A stretch of 64,000 bases of DNA from Caballeronia sp. SEWSISQ10-4 2. GTDB lineage: Bacteria; Pseudomonadota; Gammaproteobacteria; Burkholderiales; Burkholderiaceae. The notes under the pieces were generated by a model. That model did no database searches. It was not told the origin of the DNA and saw only the letters and a program-made list of their open reading frames with translations. Shown one piece after another: positions 1-8,617 of the stretch. The stretch covers positions 62,001 through 126,000 of the forward strand of contig NZ_JALPRJ010000010.1 of NCBI RefSeq assembly GCF_030464885.1, in the 5' to 3' direction. The number at the start of each line of letters is the position of its first letter. The first letter of the stretch is position 1. The position numbers and the translations under genes were made by a program.

Positions 1-128
1 GTTTTTGCAAGTCCGATCGGTGCACGTAGTTTCAACGCCACGTTCGACCCATGCGGGACACCACTACACCTGGAGACCGCCGCGCCGGGCGAATTGCGGT
101 GCCGGCAATGCCTTTTGCGCACACTACG

Positions 129-872
129 ATGCGAATCCTCATTGCCGAAGACGACAGCATACTCGCGGACGGTCTCATTCGATCACTCCGCCAATCGGGC
201 TATGCCGTGGATCATGTGCGGCACGGCGTGGACGCGGACAACGCGCTTTCGCTCCAGACTTTCGACCTTTTGATCCTCGATCTGGGCCTGCCGATGATGT
301 CCGGCCTCGAAGTCCTGCGACGCCTCAGAGCCCGTAATTCGCAGATGCCCGTGCTCATCCTGACGGCCGCCGACAGTGTCGACGAACGCGTCAAGGGACT
401 CGACCTCGGCGCCGACGATTACATGGCCAAACCGTTCGCGCTGAATGAACTCGAAGCCCGCGTGCGCGCCCTCACCCGGCGCGGCGCGGGCGGCGGTCCG
501 ACGGTCGTCAAACACGGTGCGCTTTCATTCGATCAGGTCGGACGCATTGCGTTTATCAACGAACAGGTCATCGAGTTATCGGCGCGCGAACTCGGCGTGC
601 TCGAAGTCTTGCTGCAACGGGTTGGCCGGCTGGTGTCGAAGGAACAGCTCGTCAACCACCTTTGCGAGTGGGGCGAGGAAGTCAGCAACAACGCGATCGA
701 AGTCTATGTCCATCGGCTAAGAAAAAAAATCGAGCCCGGCGGGGCGCGCATCATAACCGTTCGCGGGCTAGGCTATAGCCTTGAAAAAGCCGTTGCCGCG
801 GTGGCCCCCTCTGTTCCGTCTGCCCCGGCGAATGCCGACGAGCCCGTCTCGCCCAGCCTGCATCATAAGTAA
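129..872 (+). CDS. OmpR-family response regulator (TctD/QseB type)
   Basis: Cytoplasmic DNA-binding response regulator, 247 residues. The receiver domain (about 1-115) has the acidic pair D8-D9, the likely phosphoacceptor D51 in LILDLGLP, T79 and K101 in MAKPF. A winged-helix domain follows (about 130-225, ending RGLGYSLEK). The ATG at 129 is chosen because MRILIAEDD is the usual receiver start; upstream in-frame starts would add an unlikely tail. A 20-residue Pro/Ala-rich tail follows the DNA-binding domain. The cognate kinase begins 23 bases downstream, so the two are probably co-transcribed. TctD-like regulators often control carboxylate uptake, and a symporter follows the kinase, but that link is inference. 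Confidence 0.9.
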   Translation: MRILIAEDDSILADGLIRSLRQSGYAVDHVRHGVDADNALSLQTFDLLILDLGLPMMSGLEVLRRLRARNSQMPVLILTAADSVDERVKGLDLGADDYMAKPFALNELEARVRALTRRGAGGGPTVVKHGALSFDQVGRIAFINEQVIELSARELGVLEVLLQRVGRLVSKEQLVNHLCEWGEEVSNNAIEVYVHRLRKKIEPGGARIITVRGLGYSLEKAVAAVAPSVPSAPANADEPVSPSLHHK

Positions 873-895
873 CAGTAACCACGAGTAACTACGCC

Positions 896-2473
896 ATGGG
901 CTCGCCAGCATCCCCCGAGCGCGCCGCACCGGTGTTGCGCGAGCTAGCACACCCTTCGCCGGATTTACCCGGAGCCGACCCCGACGCGTCCCGCGACGCG
1001 CGTTACGCCAATCCGTTTGCGCCGCCCGATGAACTCGAGCCTGACGGCGAGCCGGCGCCGCGCTCGCTGTTCGGCGAGATTCTGGACTGGATGCTCGCGC
1101 CGCTGCTGTTGTTGTGGCCAATGAGTATCGCGGTCACGTATCTCGTCGCCAAGTCGATCGCCAACGGGCCGTTCGATCGTGCGCTCGAGACTGATGCCTA
1201 TGTGCTCGCGAGGCAGATCCAGCCGGTGAACGGCGTCGCAGAATTGCGGCTGCCGAGCGCCACGCGCGACTTTCTGCGCGCAGATAACGTCGATAGCGTG
1301 TTTTTCCAGGTGCTGGGTACTCGCGGTGAGTTGGTCGGCGGCGACGCGGACATGCCCTTGCCACACGACGATGACCGGCCGCAGCCCGGCATCGTGGAAT
1401 TTCGTGACGACGTACTACGTGGCAACGACATTCGCGTTGCTTATACGACGGTGGAAGCGCCGTCGCTGCCGCATCCGGTGCTGGTTCAGGTGGCCGAGAC
1501 GCTCGATAAACGCAGCCAGTTGGCCAACGACATCATCAAGGGCGTGATCCTGCCGCAGTTCGTGATTTTGCCGCTGGCAATCGTACTGGTCTGGTTCGGG
1601 CTGTCGCGTGGGCTCGCGCCGCTGCATGCGCTGCAATCGAATATCCGGGCCCGGCGTCCCGACGATCTTTCGCCGCTTGAAGCGAGCCGCGCGCCGCCGG
1701 AAATCGCGCCGCTGGTGGCGTCGTTCAACGACCTGCTCAACCGGCTCGAACAGAACATGCAGTTGCAGAAGCGCTTTATAGCCGACGCCGCGCATCAGAT
1801 GAAAACGCCGCTCGCGGGCTTGAGGACGCAGGCGGAGCTTGCGTTGCGGCAGGATGTATCGGCGGAAGTGCAGCGCTCGCTCGAACAGATAGCCACCAGT
1901 TCCGAGCACGCGGCGCGGCTGGTCACGCAACTGCTCGCACTGGCTCGCGCGGAGAACCGGATGTCAGGGCAGATTTTCTCGCGCGTGGAGCTGACCGATC
2001 TCGCGCGGCTCGCCGTGCGCGACTGGGTGCAGGCCGCGTTGGCCAAGCAGATGGACATTGGTTATGAGGAGCCGGCGCATCCGGTCGAAGTCGAGGGCAA
2101 CGCGGTGATGCTGCGCGAAATGCTGTCGAATCTCATCGATAACGCCATCCGCTATACCCCGCCCGGTGGCCGGATCACGGTTCGCGTTCGCGCCGACGAG
2201 TCCGACACGCGCCACGTCTTTCTTGAAGTGGAAGACACGGGATTGGGCATTCCAGCGGCTGAACGGACACGAGTGCTTGAGAGGTTCTATCGCATTCTCG
2301 GTCGTGAAGGCGATGGCAGCGGACTCGGTCTTGCCATCGTCAGGGAGATCGTGACGATGCACGGCGGCACGCTGGATATAGACGATCACGTGTACAACGA
2401 AGCGCCGCGGCAAGCCGGAACGCTCGTCAGAGTGGGCTTACAACGGGTTTATCCTGCCCGGGACAAACCCTGA
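896..2473 (+). CDS. Sensor histidine kinase (TctE-like)
   Basis: Inner-membrane sensor kinase partnered with the upstream response regulator. Visible in order: a Pro/Ala-rich N-terminal extension (1-57), TM1 (about 66-86), a periplasmic sensor resembling the 2CSK_N domain of TctE (about 88-215), TM2 (about 217-237), a HAMP-like stretch, a dimerization helix with H300 in DAAHQMKTPLAG, and an ATPase domain with N-box NLIDNAIRYTPPGG, G1 box DTGLGI and G2 box GSGLGLAIV. The cytoplasmic extension before TM1 is longer than in most relatives. The ATG at 896 is the first in frame after the regulator. The ligand is unknown; TctE relatives sense tricarboxylates or similar small molecules. Confidence 0.9.
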   Translation: MGSPASPERAAPVLRELAHPSPDLPGADPDASRDARYANPFAPPDELEPDGEPAPRSLFGEILDWMLAPLLLLWPMSIAVTYLVAKSIANGPFDRALETDAYVLARQIQPVNGVAELRLPSATRDFLRADNVDSVFFQVLGTRGELVGGDADMPLPHDDDRPQPGIVEFRDDVLRGNDIRVAYTTVEAPSLPHPVLVQVAETLDKRSQLANDIIKGVILPQFVILPLAIVLVWFGLSRGLAPLHALQSNIRARRPDDLSPLEASRAPPEIAPLVASFNDLLNRLEQNMQLQKRFIADAAHQMKTPLAGLRTQAELALRQDVSAEVQRSLEQIATSSEHAARLVTQLLALARAENRMSGQIFSRVELTDLARLAVRDWVQAALAKQMDIGYEEPAHPVEVEGNAVMLREMLSNLIDNAIRYTPPGGRITVRVRADESDTRHVFLEVEDTGLGIPAAERTRVLERFYRILGREGDGSGLGLAIVREIVTMHGGTLDIDDHVYNEAPRQAGTLVRVGLQRVYPARDKP

Positions 2474-2700
2474 TCGAATTTTGCATGACGACTCTGCGTG
2501 ACGCAATTTAGAGCGATGTTGCACGATGAACGACGATTAAAGTCACCTAATTAGAAGACGTTAAAACAATATGAAGATAATGAAACGTCTCAGCGCTCTC
2601 CCCCGCCACGTCAGAACGCCGTAAGTTTTCCCTCCAATAATCGATGCACGGCGCCGCTATCCGCGGATGCCATTCAAAGATGAATACAGGAGACGATTTC

Positions 2701-4359
2701 ATGGCGACGGTCGAGGGGCGCATTTCCCACTCACCGATGACGAGCGAAGAACGGCGCGTGATTTTCGCGTCATCGCTGGGCACGGTGTTCGAGTGGTACG
2801 ACTTTTATCTGGCGGGCTCGCTCGCCATCTATATCAGCAGGACCTTCTTCTCCGGCGTCAATCCGACGGCCGCTTTCATCTTCACGTTGCTCGGCTTCGC
2901 GGCGGGTTTTGCCGTGCGGCCGTTCGGGGCCATCGTGTTCGGGCGTCTCGGCGATATGGTCGGGCGCAAGTACACCTTCCTTGTGACCATCGTGATCATG
3001 GGCTTGTCCACTTTCGTGGTCGGGCTGCTACCCGGATACGGCACGATCGGGATTGCCGCTCCAGTGCTCTTTATCGCGATGCGGCTGCTGCAAGGGCTCG
3101 CGCTCGGCGGTGAATACGGAGGCGCTGCGACGTACGTCGCGGAACATGCGCCCGCCAACAAGCGCGGCGCGTGGACGGCGTGGATCCAGACCACCGCTAC
3201 GCTTGGGCTTTTCATCTCGCTGCTCGTGATTCTGATCGTGCGGAGTTCTGTCGGCGAGGAAACGTTCGGCGCGTGGGGCTGGCGCGTACCGTTCCTGGTG
3301 TCGATCGTGCTGCTCGGCGTCTCCGTGTGGATTCGGCTGAAACTGCATGAATCGCCGGTTTTCGAGCGCATCAAGGCGGAAGGCAAGACGTCGAAGGCGC
3401 CGCTGACTGAAGCGTTCGGCCAGTGGAAGAACCTGAAGATCGTGCTGCTCGCGCTGTTCGGGCTGACGGCGGGACAGGCCGTGGTTTGGTACACGGGCCA
3501 GTTCTATACGCTGTTTTTCCTGACGCAGACGCTCAAGGTTGATGGCACCAGCGCCAATATCATGGTGGCGGTGGCGCTGTTGATCGGGACGCCATTCTTC
3601 CTGTTCTTCGGGTCGCTGTCGGACAAGATCGGGCGCAAGCCGATCATCATGGCCGGATGCCTGATTGCCGCGCTGTCGTACTTTCCGCTCTTCCACGCGC
3701 TGGCTCACTACGCGAATCCGACACTGGAAGCCGCGACCTTGAAGGCGCCGATCAGCGTGATCGCCAACCAGGACGAGTGCTCGTTCCAGTTCAACCCGGT
3801 GGGAACAGCGAAGTTCACGAACTCCTGCGATATTGCCAAGAGCGCGTTGTCGAAGTCCGGCTTGAACTACGAGAACGTGGCCGCGCCAGCCGGGACGATC
3901 GCGCAGATCAAGGTGGGCGATACCCTAGTGGATACGTATGACGGCAAGGCTGCCGATGCAAAGGCGAAAGGCGCCGCGTTCGACAAGACGCTGGCTGGCA
4001 CGCTGAAGTCGGCGGGTTATCCGGCTAAGGCTGATCCAGCGCTGATCAACTGGCCGATGGCTATCGTGATCCTGACGATCATGATGATCTTCGTGACGAT
4101 GGTCTATGGACCTATCGCCGCGATGCTCGTGGAGATGTTCCCGGCGCGGATCCGGTATACGTCGATGTCGCTGCCTTATCACATCGGCAATGGTTGGTTC
4201 GGCGGGTTCTTGCCGGCGACGGCGTTTGCTATCGTGGCCGCGAAGGGGAATATTTTCTCGGGGCTGTGGTATCCGATTGTGATCGCCTTGGTGACGTTCG
4301 TGATCGGGATGCTGTTTGTTAAGGAGACGAGAGGGTCGGCGGTTTATGACTCGGATTGA
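2701..4359 (+). CDS. MFS transporter, metabolite:H+ symporter family, with large periplasmic insert
   Basis: Inner-membrane secondary transporter of the MHS branch of the major facilitator superfamily (ProP, ShiA, KgtP relatives), 552 residues. The N-terminal TM1 motif GTVFEWYDFY and the loop motif GRLGDMVGRKYTF are typical of the branch, and SDKIGRKPI marks the second half. Most relatives have 430-470 residues; here a hydrophilic insert (about residues 339-449, between the predicted ninth and tenth helices) adds about 110 residues and contains two cysteines 16 positions apart. The start ATG has AGGAGA seven bases upstream. Substrate unknown; a carboxylate or osmolyte is likely for the family. 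Confidence 0.88.
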   Translation: MATVEGRISHSPMTSEERRVIFASSLGTVFEWYDFYLAGSLAIYISRTFFSGVNPTAAFIFTLLGFAAGFAVRPFGAIVFGRLGDMVGRKYTFLVTIVIMGLSTFVVGLLPGYGTIGIAAPVLFIAMRLLQGLALGGEYGGAATYVAEHAPANKRGAWTAWIQTTATLGLFISLLVILIVRSSVGEETFGAWGWRVPFLVSIVLLGVSVWIRLKLHESPVFERIKAEGKTSKAPLTEAFGQWKNLKIVLLALFGLTAGQAVVWYTGQFYTLFFLTQTLKVDGTSANIMVAVALLIGTPFFLFFGSLSDKIGRKPIIMAGCLIAALSYFPLFHALAHYANPTLEAATLKAPISVIANQDECSFQFNPVGTAKFTNSCDIAKSALSKSGLNYENVAAPAGTIAQIKVGDTLVDTYDGKAADAKAKGAAFDKTLAGTLKSAGYPAKADPALINWPMAIVILTIMMIFVTMVYGPIAAMLVEMFPARIRYTSMSLPYHIGNGWFGGFLPATAFAIVAAKGNIFSGLWYPIVIALVTFVIGMLFVKETRGSAVYDSD

Positions 4360-4438
4360 TTTTCGGGCGATTCGGGGAGCGATGACGGGGTGCTCGCTCT
4401 CTTGGCTACCTTGTCTCTAGGAATGAGCCTGGAAGGGG

Positions 4439-4467
4439 TTGACAGGTTTCGCAACCCTCTTCATAAT
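4439..4467 (+). promoter_or_regulatory. Sigma-70 promoter of the tRNA gene
   Basis: A perfect -35 TTGACA (4439-4444) is separated by 17 bases from a -10 CATAAT (4462-4467). The predicted transcription start lies around 4474, giving a leader of only a few bases before the tRNA, as expected for a stable RNA promoter. Confidence 0.8.
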
Positions 4468-4478
4468 CTCGATCTCTT

Positions 4479-4555
<77 letters not shown>

Positions 4556-4562
4556 AGTTGGT

Positions 4563-4599
4563 AAAAAGCCGCTGCTTCGAAAGAAGCGGCGGCTTTTTT
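4563..4599 (+). terminator. Rho-independent terminator of tRNA-Met
   Basis: The stem AGCCGCTGCTTC pairs with GAAGCGGCGGCT around a GAAA tetraloop (one G-T pair) and runs into six T. It begins eight bases after the tRNA 3' end. The A-rich 5' flank makes it potentially bidirectional. Confidence 0.9.
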
Positions 4600-4600
4600 G

Positions 4601-4923
4601 TTTGGCTTCCCACCAGACGCGATCCGAATATCGGTCCTGGCGGATATCGAATTTCCAGTACCGAATCAGTGGTCCGCGACGCCCTCTTCATAGATCCTCC
4701 ATCTGCTAACGCGGCGTTGCCATCCTTCAGCCACCGCGAGCCACCGCGCCTCACCTGCCTCTGGAATGCCGTCGTCCATTTATCACCACGCGTCATTGCG
4801 GGCGGGATCATCCGGGCCGCTCCCCTCTGAACCTATCGGCTCGTCATCCAGCAACAGGATCCACCTGTCGCTCTCGCTTGCGCGCCGGGCCTTCCTTAAG
4901 AAAGCGCGCCATCGAGAACTTTC
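4601..4923. other. Gene-poor stretch downstream of tRNA-Met
   Basis: No frame on either strand shows a recognisable domain or a ribosome binding site with a credible start. An antisense frame here ends in the peptide QGFEPRTCGL, a well-known artefact of reading tRNA genes backwards. The stretch may be degraded DNA left after integration and loss beside the tRNA, but no attachment-site repeat is visible. Confidence 0.5.
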
Positions 4924-5067
4924 TCACGCTGGTTTAATCACCAGAGCGCCATCTTCGGCGCTCACCTCTACGTCCGTACCTTCCTGCAGGCGCAGAGTTT
5001 CTGCGAGCCCTGCAGGAATTCTCACGGCGAGGCTGTTGCCCCACCGTTTCACTTGTTGAAGTGCCAA
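4924..5067 (-). pseudogene. Truncated MazE/AbrB-type antitoxin (DNA-binding domain only)
   Basis: A 47-codon frame starting at TTG (5067) with AGGAG six bases upstream. It reads as a swapped-hairpin MazE/AbrB/SpoVT DNA-binding domain: QVKRWGNSLAVRIPAGLAE then LRLQEGTDVEVSAEDG and LVIKPA, where it stops. MazE antitoxins normally have 70-85 residues with a C-terminal tail that wraps the toxin; that tail is missing. Reading past the stop in other frames gives no clear continuation, and no MazF/PemK or PIN toxin is seen downstream. It is most likely a remnant of a toxin-antitoxin pair; a stand-alone mini-regulator is possible. Confidence 0.6.
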
Positions 5068-5627
5068 CGTCGGCTCCTATTGAGCGGCTTTCGTAACCGC
5101 TAGATATCAAAACAACTGTGCGTCCGGCAGATATCGCGTAACACAATACGTGGATTCGGCTTTCTGGTCGAACCGCTTGATGTCATTCTGTACACGCCCA
5201 TTCAACGGGCGCTTGCAGTTCGAACCCGTCTGCCAACGGTCCCCACTCACTGACGTTCGAGGTCAACTAACCGAAAGGCAGGCTTTGCAGCAGACAGGAA
5301 TCAAACGTTACCCCACGGTGTTTCCATGAGCACTTCGCCTATCAATAAACGGGAAGCAGAATATACGGCACTGAAATAACAGGTTGTGACAAAAATCGTC
5401 GGCAGGCGCTCAATGAATCGTTGGAGCAACTATCAATGTGCGCGCGGGCATGCTTGCGCAGCAAGCGATCCTCGCTACCTTCGCCTTCGCCGAATCGCGC
5501 TCGTGACCCTCTACACAGTGTCGCGACACCTTGCCGTTGACGCTCGCGCCTATTGCCTCCTTGGGTATCAGCAAGACAGTATTTTCTGGTGTCTTGGCTG
5601 GATCAAAGTCTCTCCGCAAGCGGAAGT
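5068..5627. other. Gene-poor region between antitoxin remnant and hydrolase gene
   Basis: I see no gene I can name in these 560 bases. A 69-codon minus-strand frame (5410-5619) directly after the hydrolase stop has no recognisable motif and no clear ribosome binding site. The base composition is more AT-rich and codon use less biased than in flanking genes, which suits decayed or acquired DNA. Confidence 0.4.
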
Positions 5628-6524
5628 TCAGACCCTCACCCCCGTTCCTGCAACGACACGATTAAACACCCCTGCATGCGTCACATTCATCCCATGCGAA
5701 GCGCCCTCAATGGTGACTCGCCTCGCACAAGCTATCCATCCTTCCAATGCCCCCACCGCATCCCGAAACATTCGCGGACTATTCGCGCCATCGATTAGCA
5801 GCGTAAGGCATTGCACCCTCGCCGCAGCATGCGCATCGTAGGCCGGTAGCGGGTCGCGGAACTGTAGAGCCAACGTATTCGCGTTATCGGTCGCCATCGC
5901 CTTGAACTCCTTTGGACTCCGAGCCCAAAACCCTGGCCGACTGACCGAATCGACGAAAAGCTCCAACCCCGCATCAACATCCCCGCTAGCGATTAACTCC
6001 GCCGCCTTCGCCCGCAGCGCATTGATCGGCGCGGGCAACACCGTCGGCGCTCTTCCAACATCACCGGGCCTAGCCACCGCCCCACCCGGATCAGCAAGCA
6101 CCAACGACTTCACCAACTCCGGATACCTCGCGGCTAGATGAAACGCAACACACCCACCCCGCGAGTGCCCGACAACATGAACCGGCCCAACTCCCAGGCG
6201 CTCGATGAAGTGCCCCAACTCATCAACGTGCGCGTCCCAGCTAAATTGCCGCGAGCCACCAGCCATCGCACCAAACCCCAAAACCCCCGAAGGCCAGTAA
6301 TACGACAGACTAGGCGCAACACATCGATACTGCTTAGCAAGCGGCCCTAACTGCGGCTTCCAGTATCGAAAGTCACAAAGCGACCCATGCACGAACAGCA
6401 TCACCTCGTGATGCTCATGCCCGGTCTGTACAAAGGGAACTTGCAAACCATCACCCAATGTGGCGAGATCCGGCGCTGGTAGGCCAAAAAGTTGCGAGGG
6501 ATCCACCCCGTCCAACAGCTTCAT
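5628..6524 (-). CDS. Alpha/beta hydrolase
   Basis: Probable cytosolic alpha/beta-hydrolase of 298 residues. An oxyanion-hole motif HGSLCDFRYW precedes the nucleophile elbow GHSRGG (serine nucleophile). A late Asp (LLIDGANSP) and the His in EGASHGMN complete the triad. No signal peptide is seen. The chosen ATG at 6524 has GGAG nine bases upstream; a TTG at 6539 is also in frame. It lies 56 bases downstream of the DedA-rhodanese gene on the same strand, so the two may be co-transcribed. The substrate cannot be read from the sequence; the family includes esterases, epoxide hydrolases and haloperoxidases. Confidence 0.83.
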   Translation of the reverse strand: MKLLDGVDPSQLFGLPAPDLATLGDGLQVPFVQTGHEHHEVMLFVHGSLCDFRYWKPQLGPLAKQYRCVAPSLSYYWPSGVLGFGAMAGGSRQFSWDAHVDELGHFIERLGVGPVHVVGHSRGGCVAFHLAARYPELVKSLVLADPGGAVARPGDVGRAPTVLPAPINALRAKAAELIASGDVDAGLELFVDSVSRPGFWARSPKEFKAMATDNANTLALQFRDPLPAYDAHAAARVQCLTLLIDGANSPRMFRDAVGALEGWIACARRVTIEGASHGMNVTHAGVFNRVVAGTGVRV

Positions 6525-6580
6525 CCGATGCAACTCCAATCAACGATCCCACGAACCAACGATCCATAGAACGCAAAAAC

Positions 6581-7633
6581 TCACTCCGGCGCCGTAGCCC
6601 TGACCGTCACCATATCGCCCATGCTGCGATCATCGTCATCATCAAGCGAAGAAGAAGACGCAGAATCCAACGAACCTGCGGACGTCCGTAAAGAATCAAA
6701 CGGAATAGCCTCCACCGGAAACCCCTTCTTCTCCCACGCGTCCAACCCACCCTTCAGCGGCCGCACATTCCGAAACCCCTTCGCCCTCATCCGCGTCGCA
6801 ATCTGCTTGGCCGTCGCTTCATTCGGACACACGCAATACACCACGACCTCGTGTTCCCGAAACATCTCATCGATTTTCCCCGATGACTCCAGATCCAGCG
6901 GAATCGCGCCTTTAATCCGATGCGCCTCCTTCCTCCTCACGTCTTCCGGCCGGGCATCGAAAATAACGGGCGGCGCATCGGACCGCATCATTTCATCGAG
7001 CTGTTCGGGCGAGATCCGATACTTCGCGAGCCATCGACGAAACTGCATGCGCCGCGCCCATCGGTACGCCAAGAACGCACCGGCCGCCATCGCGAGCACA
7101 TCGAGCGCGGTCAGCCCATACGTGCGCACGAACACCAGCAAGTTAGCGATTTCAGCATTCAAGATCGCGCCGCCGAGCATCCACGCGGAAGCCCAAAGCG
7201 CGGCCCCGACCAGATCCCAAAACACGAACACGCGCACATCGATCTGTGTCGTTCCCAGCAACGGCGACGACACCAACCCCAACCCTGGCACAAACTTCGA
7301 CAACGCCAGCAAAGGCACGCCAAAGCGCTCGAACCAATGTCGAGCAGTACGCAAAGTAGTATCGAGAGAAAGCGAGAACCGCACGAGCGAGTTCAGAAAC
7401 CGCCGGCCATACAAGCGCCCGGCGGCAAACCAAAGCGCATCGGCGATAACCACCGCGATAACCGCAGCGGCAAGCATGTGCCAAAACGAAGCCAAACCGG
7501 CCGCAACCAAACTGCCGGCCAGCACCAGCATAGGGGCAGCGGGAATGGGAACACCAAGCTGAGTCGCGAGGACGCTGACGAACACGGCCCACGCGCCCCA
7601 CGACGACACAACGGAGATCGGGACGTGCGGCAA
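6581..7633 (-). CDS. DedA-family membrane protein fused to a rhodanese domain
   Basis: An inner-membrane protein of about 350 residues combining two families. Residues 1-200 form a DedA/VTT domain with about five hydrophobic segments and the re-entrant-loop signature FVPGLGLVSSPLLG. Residues about 215-325 form a rhodanese domain (VIFDARPEDVRR, then catalytic loop YCVCPNEATA, so an active-site Cys is present). A Ser/Asp-rich tail follows. DedA proteins are linked to undecaprenyl-phosphate or phospholipid flipping and membrane potential; rhodanese domains move sulfane sulfur or act as redox sensors. I prefer the TTG start at 7633, with AGGAG seven bases upstream, over TTG 7696, which lacks one. 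The joint function is unknown. Confidence 0.85.
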   Translation of the reverse strand: MPHVPISVVSSWGAWAVFVSVLATQLGVPIPAAPMLVLAGSLVAAGLASFWHMLAAAVIAVVIADALWFAAGRLYGRRFLNSLVRFSLSLDTTLRTARHWFERFGVPLLALSKFVPGLGLVSSPLLGTTQIDVRVFVFWDLVGAALWASAWMLGGAILNAEIANLLVFVRTYGLTALDVLAMAAGAFLAYRWARRMQFRRWLAKYRISPEQLDEMMRSDAPPVIFDARPEDVRRKEAHRIKGAIPLDLESSGKIDEMFREHEVVVYCVCPNEATAKQIATRMRAKGFRNVRPLKGGLDAWEKKGFPVEAIPFDSLRTSAGSLDSASSSSLDDDDDRSMGDMVTVRATAPE

Positions 7634-7772
7634 TTCGGGCTCCTTCCGGAAGGTGCGGAGCGCCGCGTGTCGGCTAAAACGAATAAAAGAAAGCAAAACA
7701 GCGCTCGGACCCGCAACTTTATCTTGAAATTGAAATTATCGCCGGATGCGACGAGCGTCCTTTGTCTCCCGC

Positions 7773-8516
7773 CTACCCCTCGATACGCGCCCGCGTCACG
7801 CTGAGCAAACCGCTCATCGCATCACGCGCCGCCGCCGAATCCCGCGCAACGATGGCATCGAAAACGACCGTATGTTCCGCCATCGATGCATTAAAAACCT
7901 CCGCCCTCCGCGCGTTCAACCGCAACTGCGCTTCAAGCGTGCGCTCGATCAGCGTCCCAAGCGGCACCAGCAATTCATTGCTGCACGCGTTCAACACGCT
8001 CAGATGAAACCGCAAATCCGCCCGAACCCATTCATCGACATTGCGCGCCTCCAGCATCGCCCGATGCGCTTCGCCTAAACGCGCCAACGACTCATCCTCA
8101 TGATTCGATGCAGCCAACGCAGCGGCATAAGGCTCGATCATTTCGCGCATTTCCTGCAGCTTCAGCGCGAACTGCAACGGCTTGGCGACGCGCGAGTACC
8201 ACTCGAGAACGTCGGCATCGAGGAGATTCCAGGCATGCCGGGGCCGCACGCGCGTCCCGATCTTCGGCCGCGATTCAATCAATCCCTTCGATGTCAGCGT
8301 CCGCAACGCTTCGCGCAGCACAGTCCGGCTGACGCCGAAGCGCTCCATCAATTCGGCTTCACGCGGCAGCGTGGACGCCGGCGGAAAATCCCCGCGCAAA
8401 ATCTCGGTGCCGAGTTCATACGCCACGCGTCCGTGCAGATCGTGCTGAATAACTTTCCCCTTTACGCAAATGGCGCGACAAAACCCGACGCGATTATACG
8501 GACCCTTCCCCGACAA
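7773..8516 (-). CDS. dgoR: FadR-family GntR regulator, probably DgoR-like
   Basis: Transcription factor of the GntR superfamily, FadR subfamily. The N-terminal winged helix (about residues 30-95) has LPREAELMERFGVSRTVLRE and LTSKGLIESRPKIGTRV. The C-terminal all-helical FCD domain (about 110-235) has the metal/effector ligand pattern with D and H in ADLRFH, plus AEHTVVFDAI. It is divergent from galactonate dehydratase, which fits an E. coli DgoR-like repressor of D-galactonate use; the effector is inferred. The start is uncertain: there is no ATG near the domain edge, and the TTG at 8516 is the best available. A palindrome lies just upstream. Confidence 0.75.
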   Translation of the reverse strand: MSGKGPYNRVGFCRAICVKGKVIQHDLHGRVAYELGTEILRGDFPPASTLPREAELMERFGVSRTVLREALRTLTSKGLIESRPKIGTRVRPRHAWNLLDADVLEWYSRVAKPLQFALKLQEMREMIEPYAAALAASNHEDESLARLGEAHRAMLEARNVDEWVRADLRFHLSVLNACSNELLVPLGTLIERTLEAQLRLNARRAEVFNASMAEHTVVFDAIVARDSAAARDAMSGLLSVTRARIEG

Positions 8517-8528
8517 GGCTTTCCGTCA

Positions 8529-8540
8529 AATAGTACTATT
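8529..8540. promoter_or_regulatory. Palindromic operator between dgoR and dgoD
   Basis: AATAGTACTATT is a perfect 12-base palindrome with the GT-AC core typical of FadR-type GntR operators. It sits 12 bases before the regulator start and 77 bases before dgoD, so it is placed to control both genes. The surrounding bases are clearly AT-rich compared with the coding DNA. Confidence 0.6.
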
Positions 8541-8617
8541 AATATACACATCAAACCAATTTTTGATAGCATAGAAACCCTTGTTCCTCACTCACCGGAA
8601 AATCAGGAGATGCCAGC

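Noticed and set aside
5386-5841. 151-codon plus-strand frame near the hydrolase gene
   Set aside because: No domain, no ribosome site, and its 3' half is antisense to the hydrolase gene.
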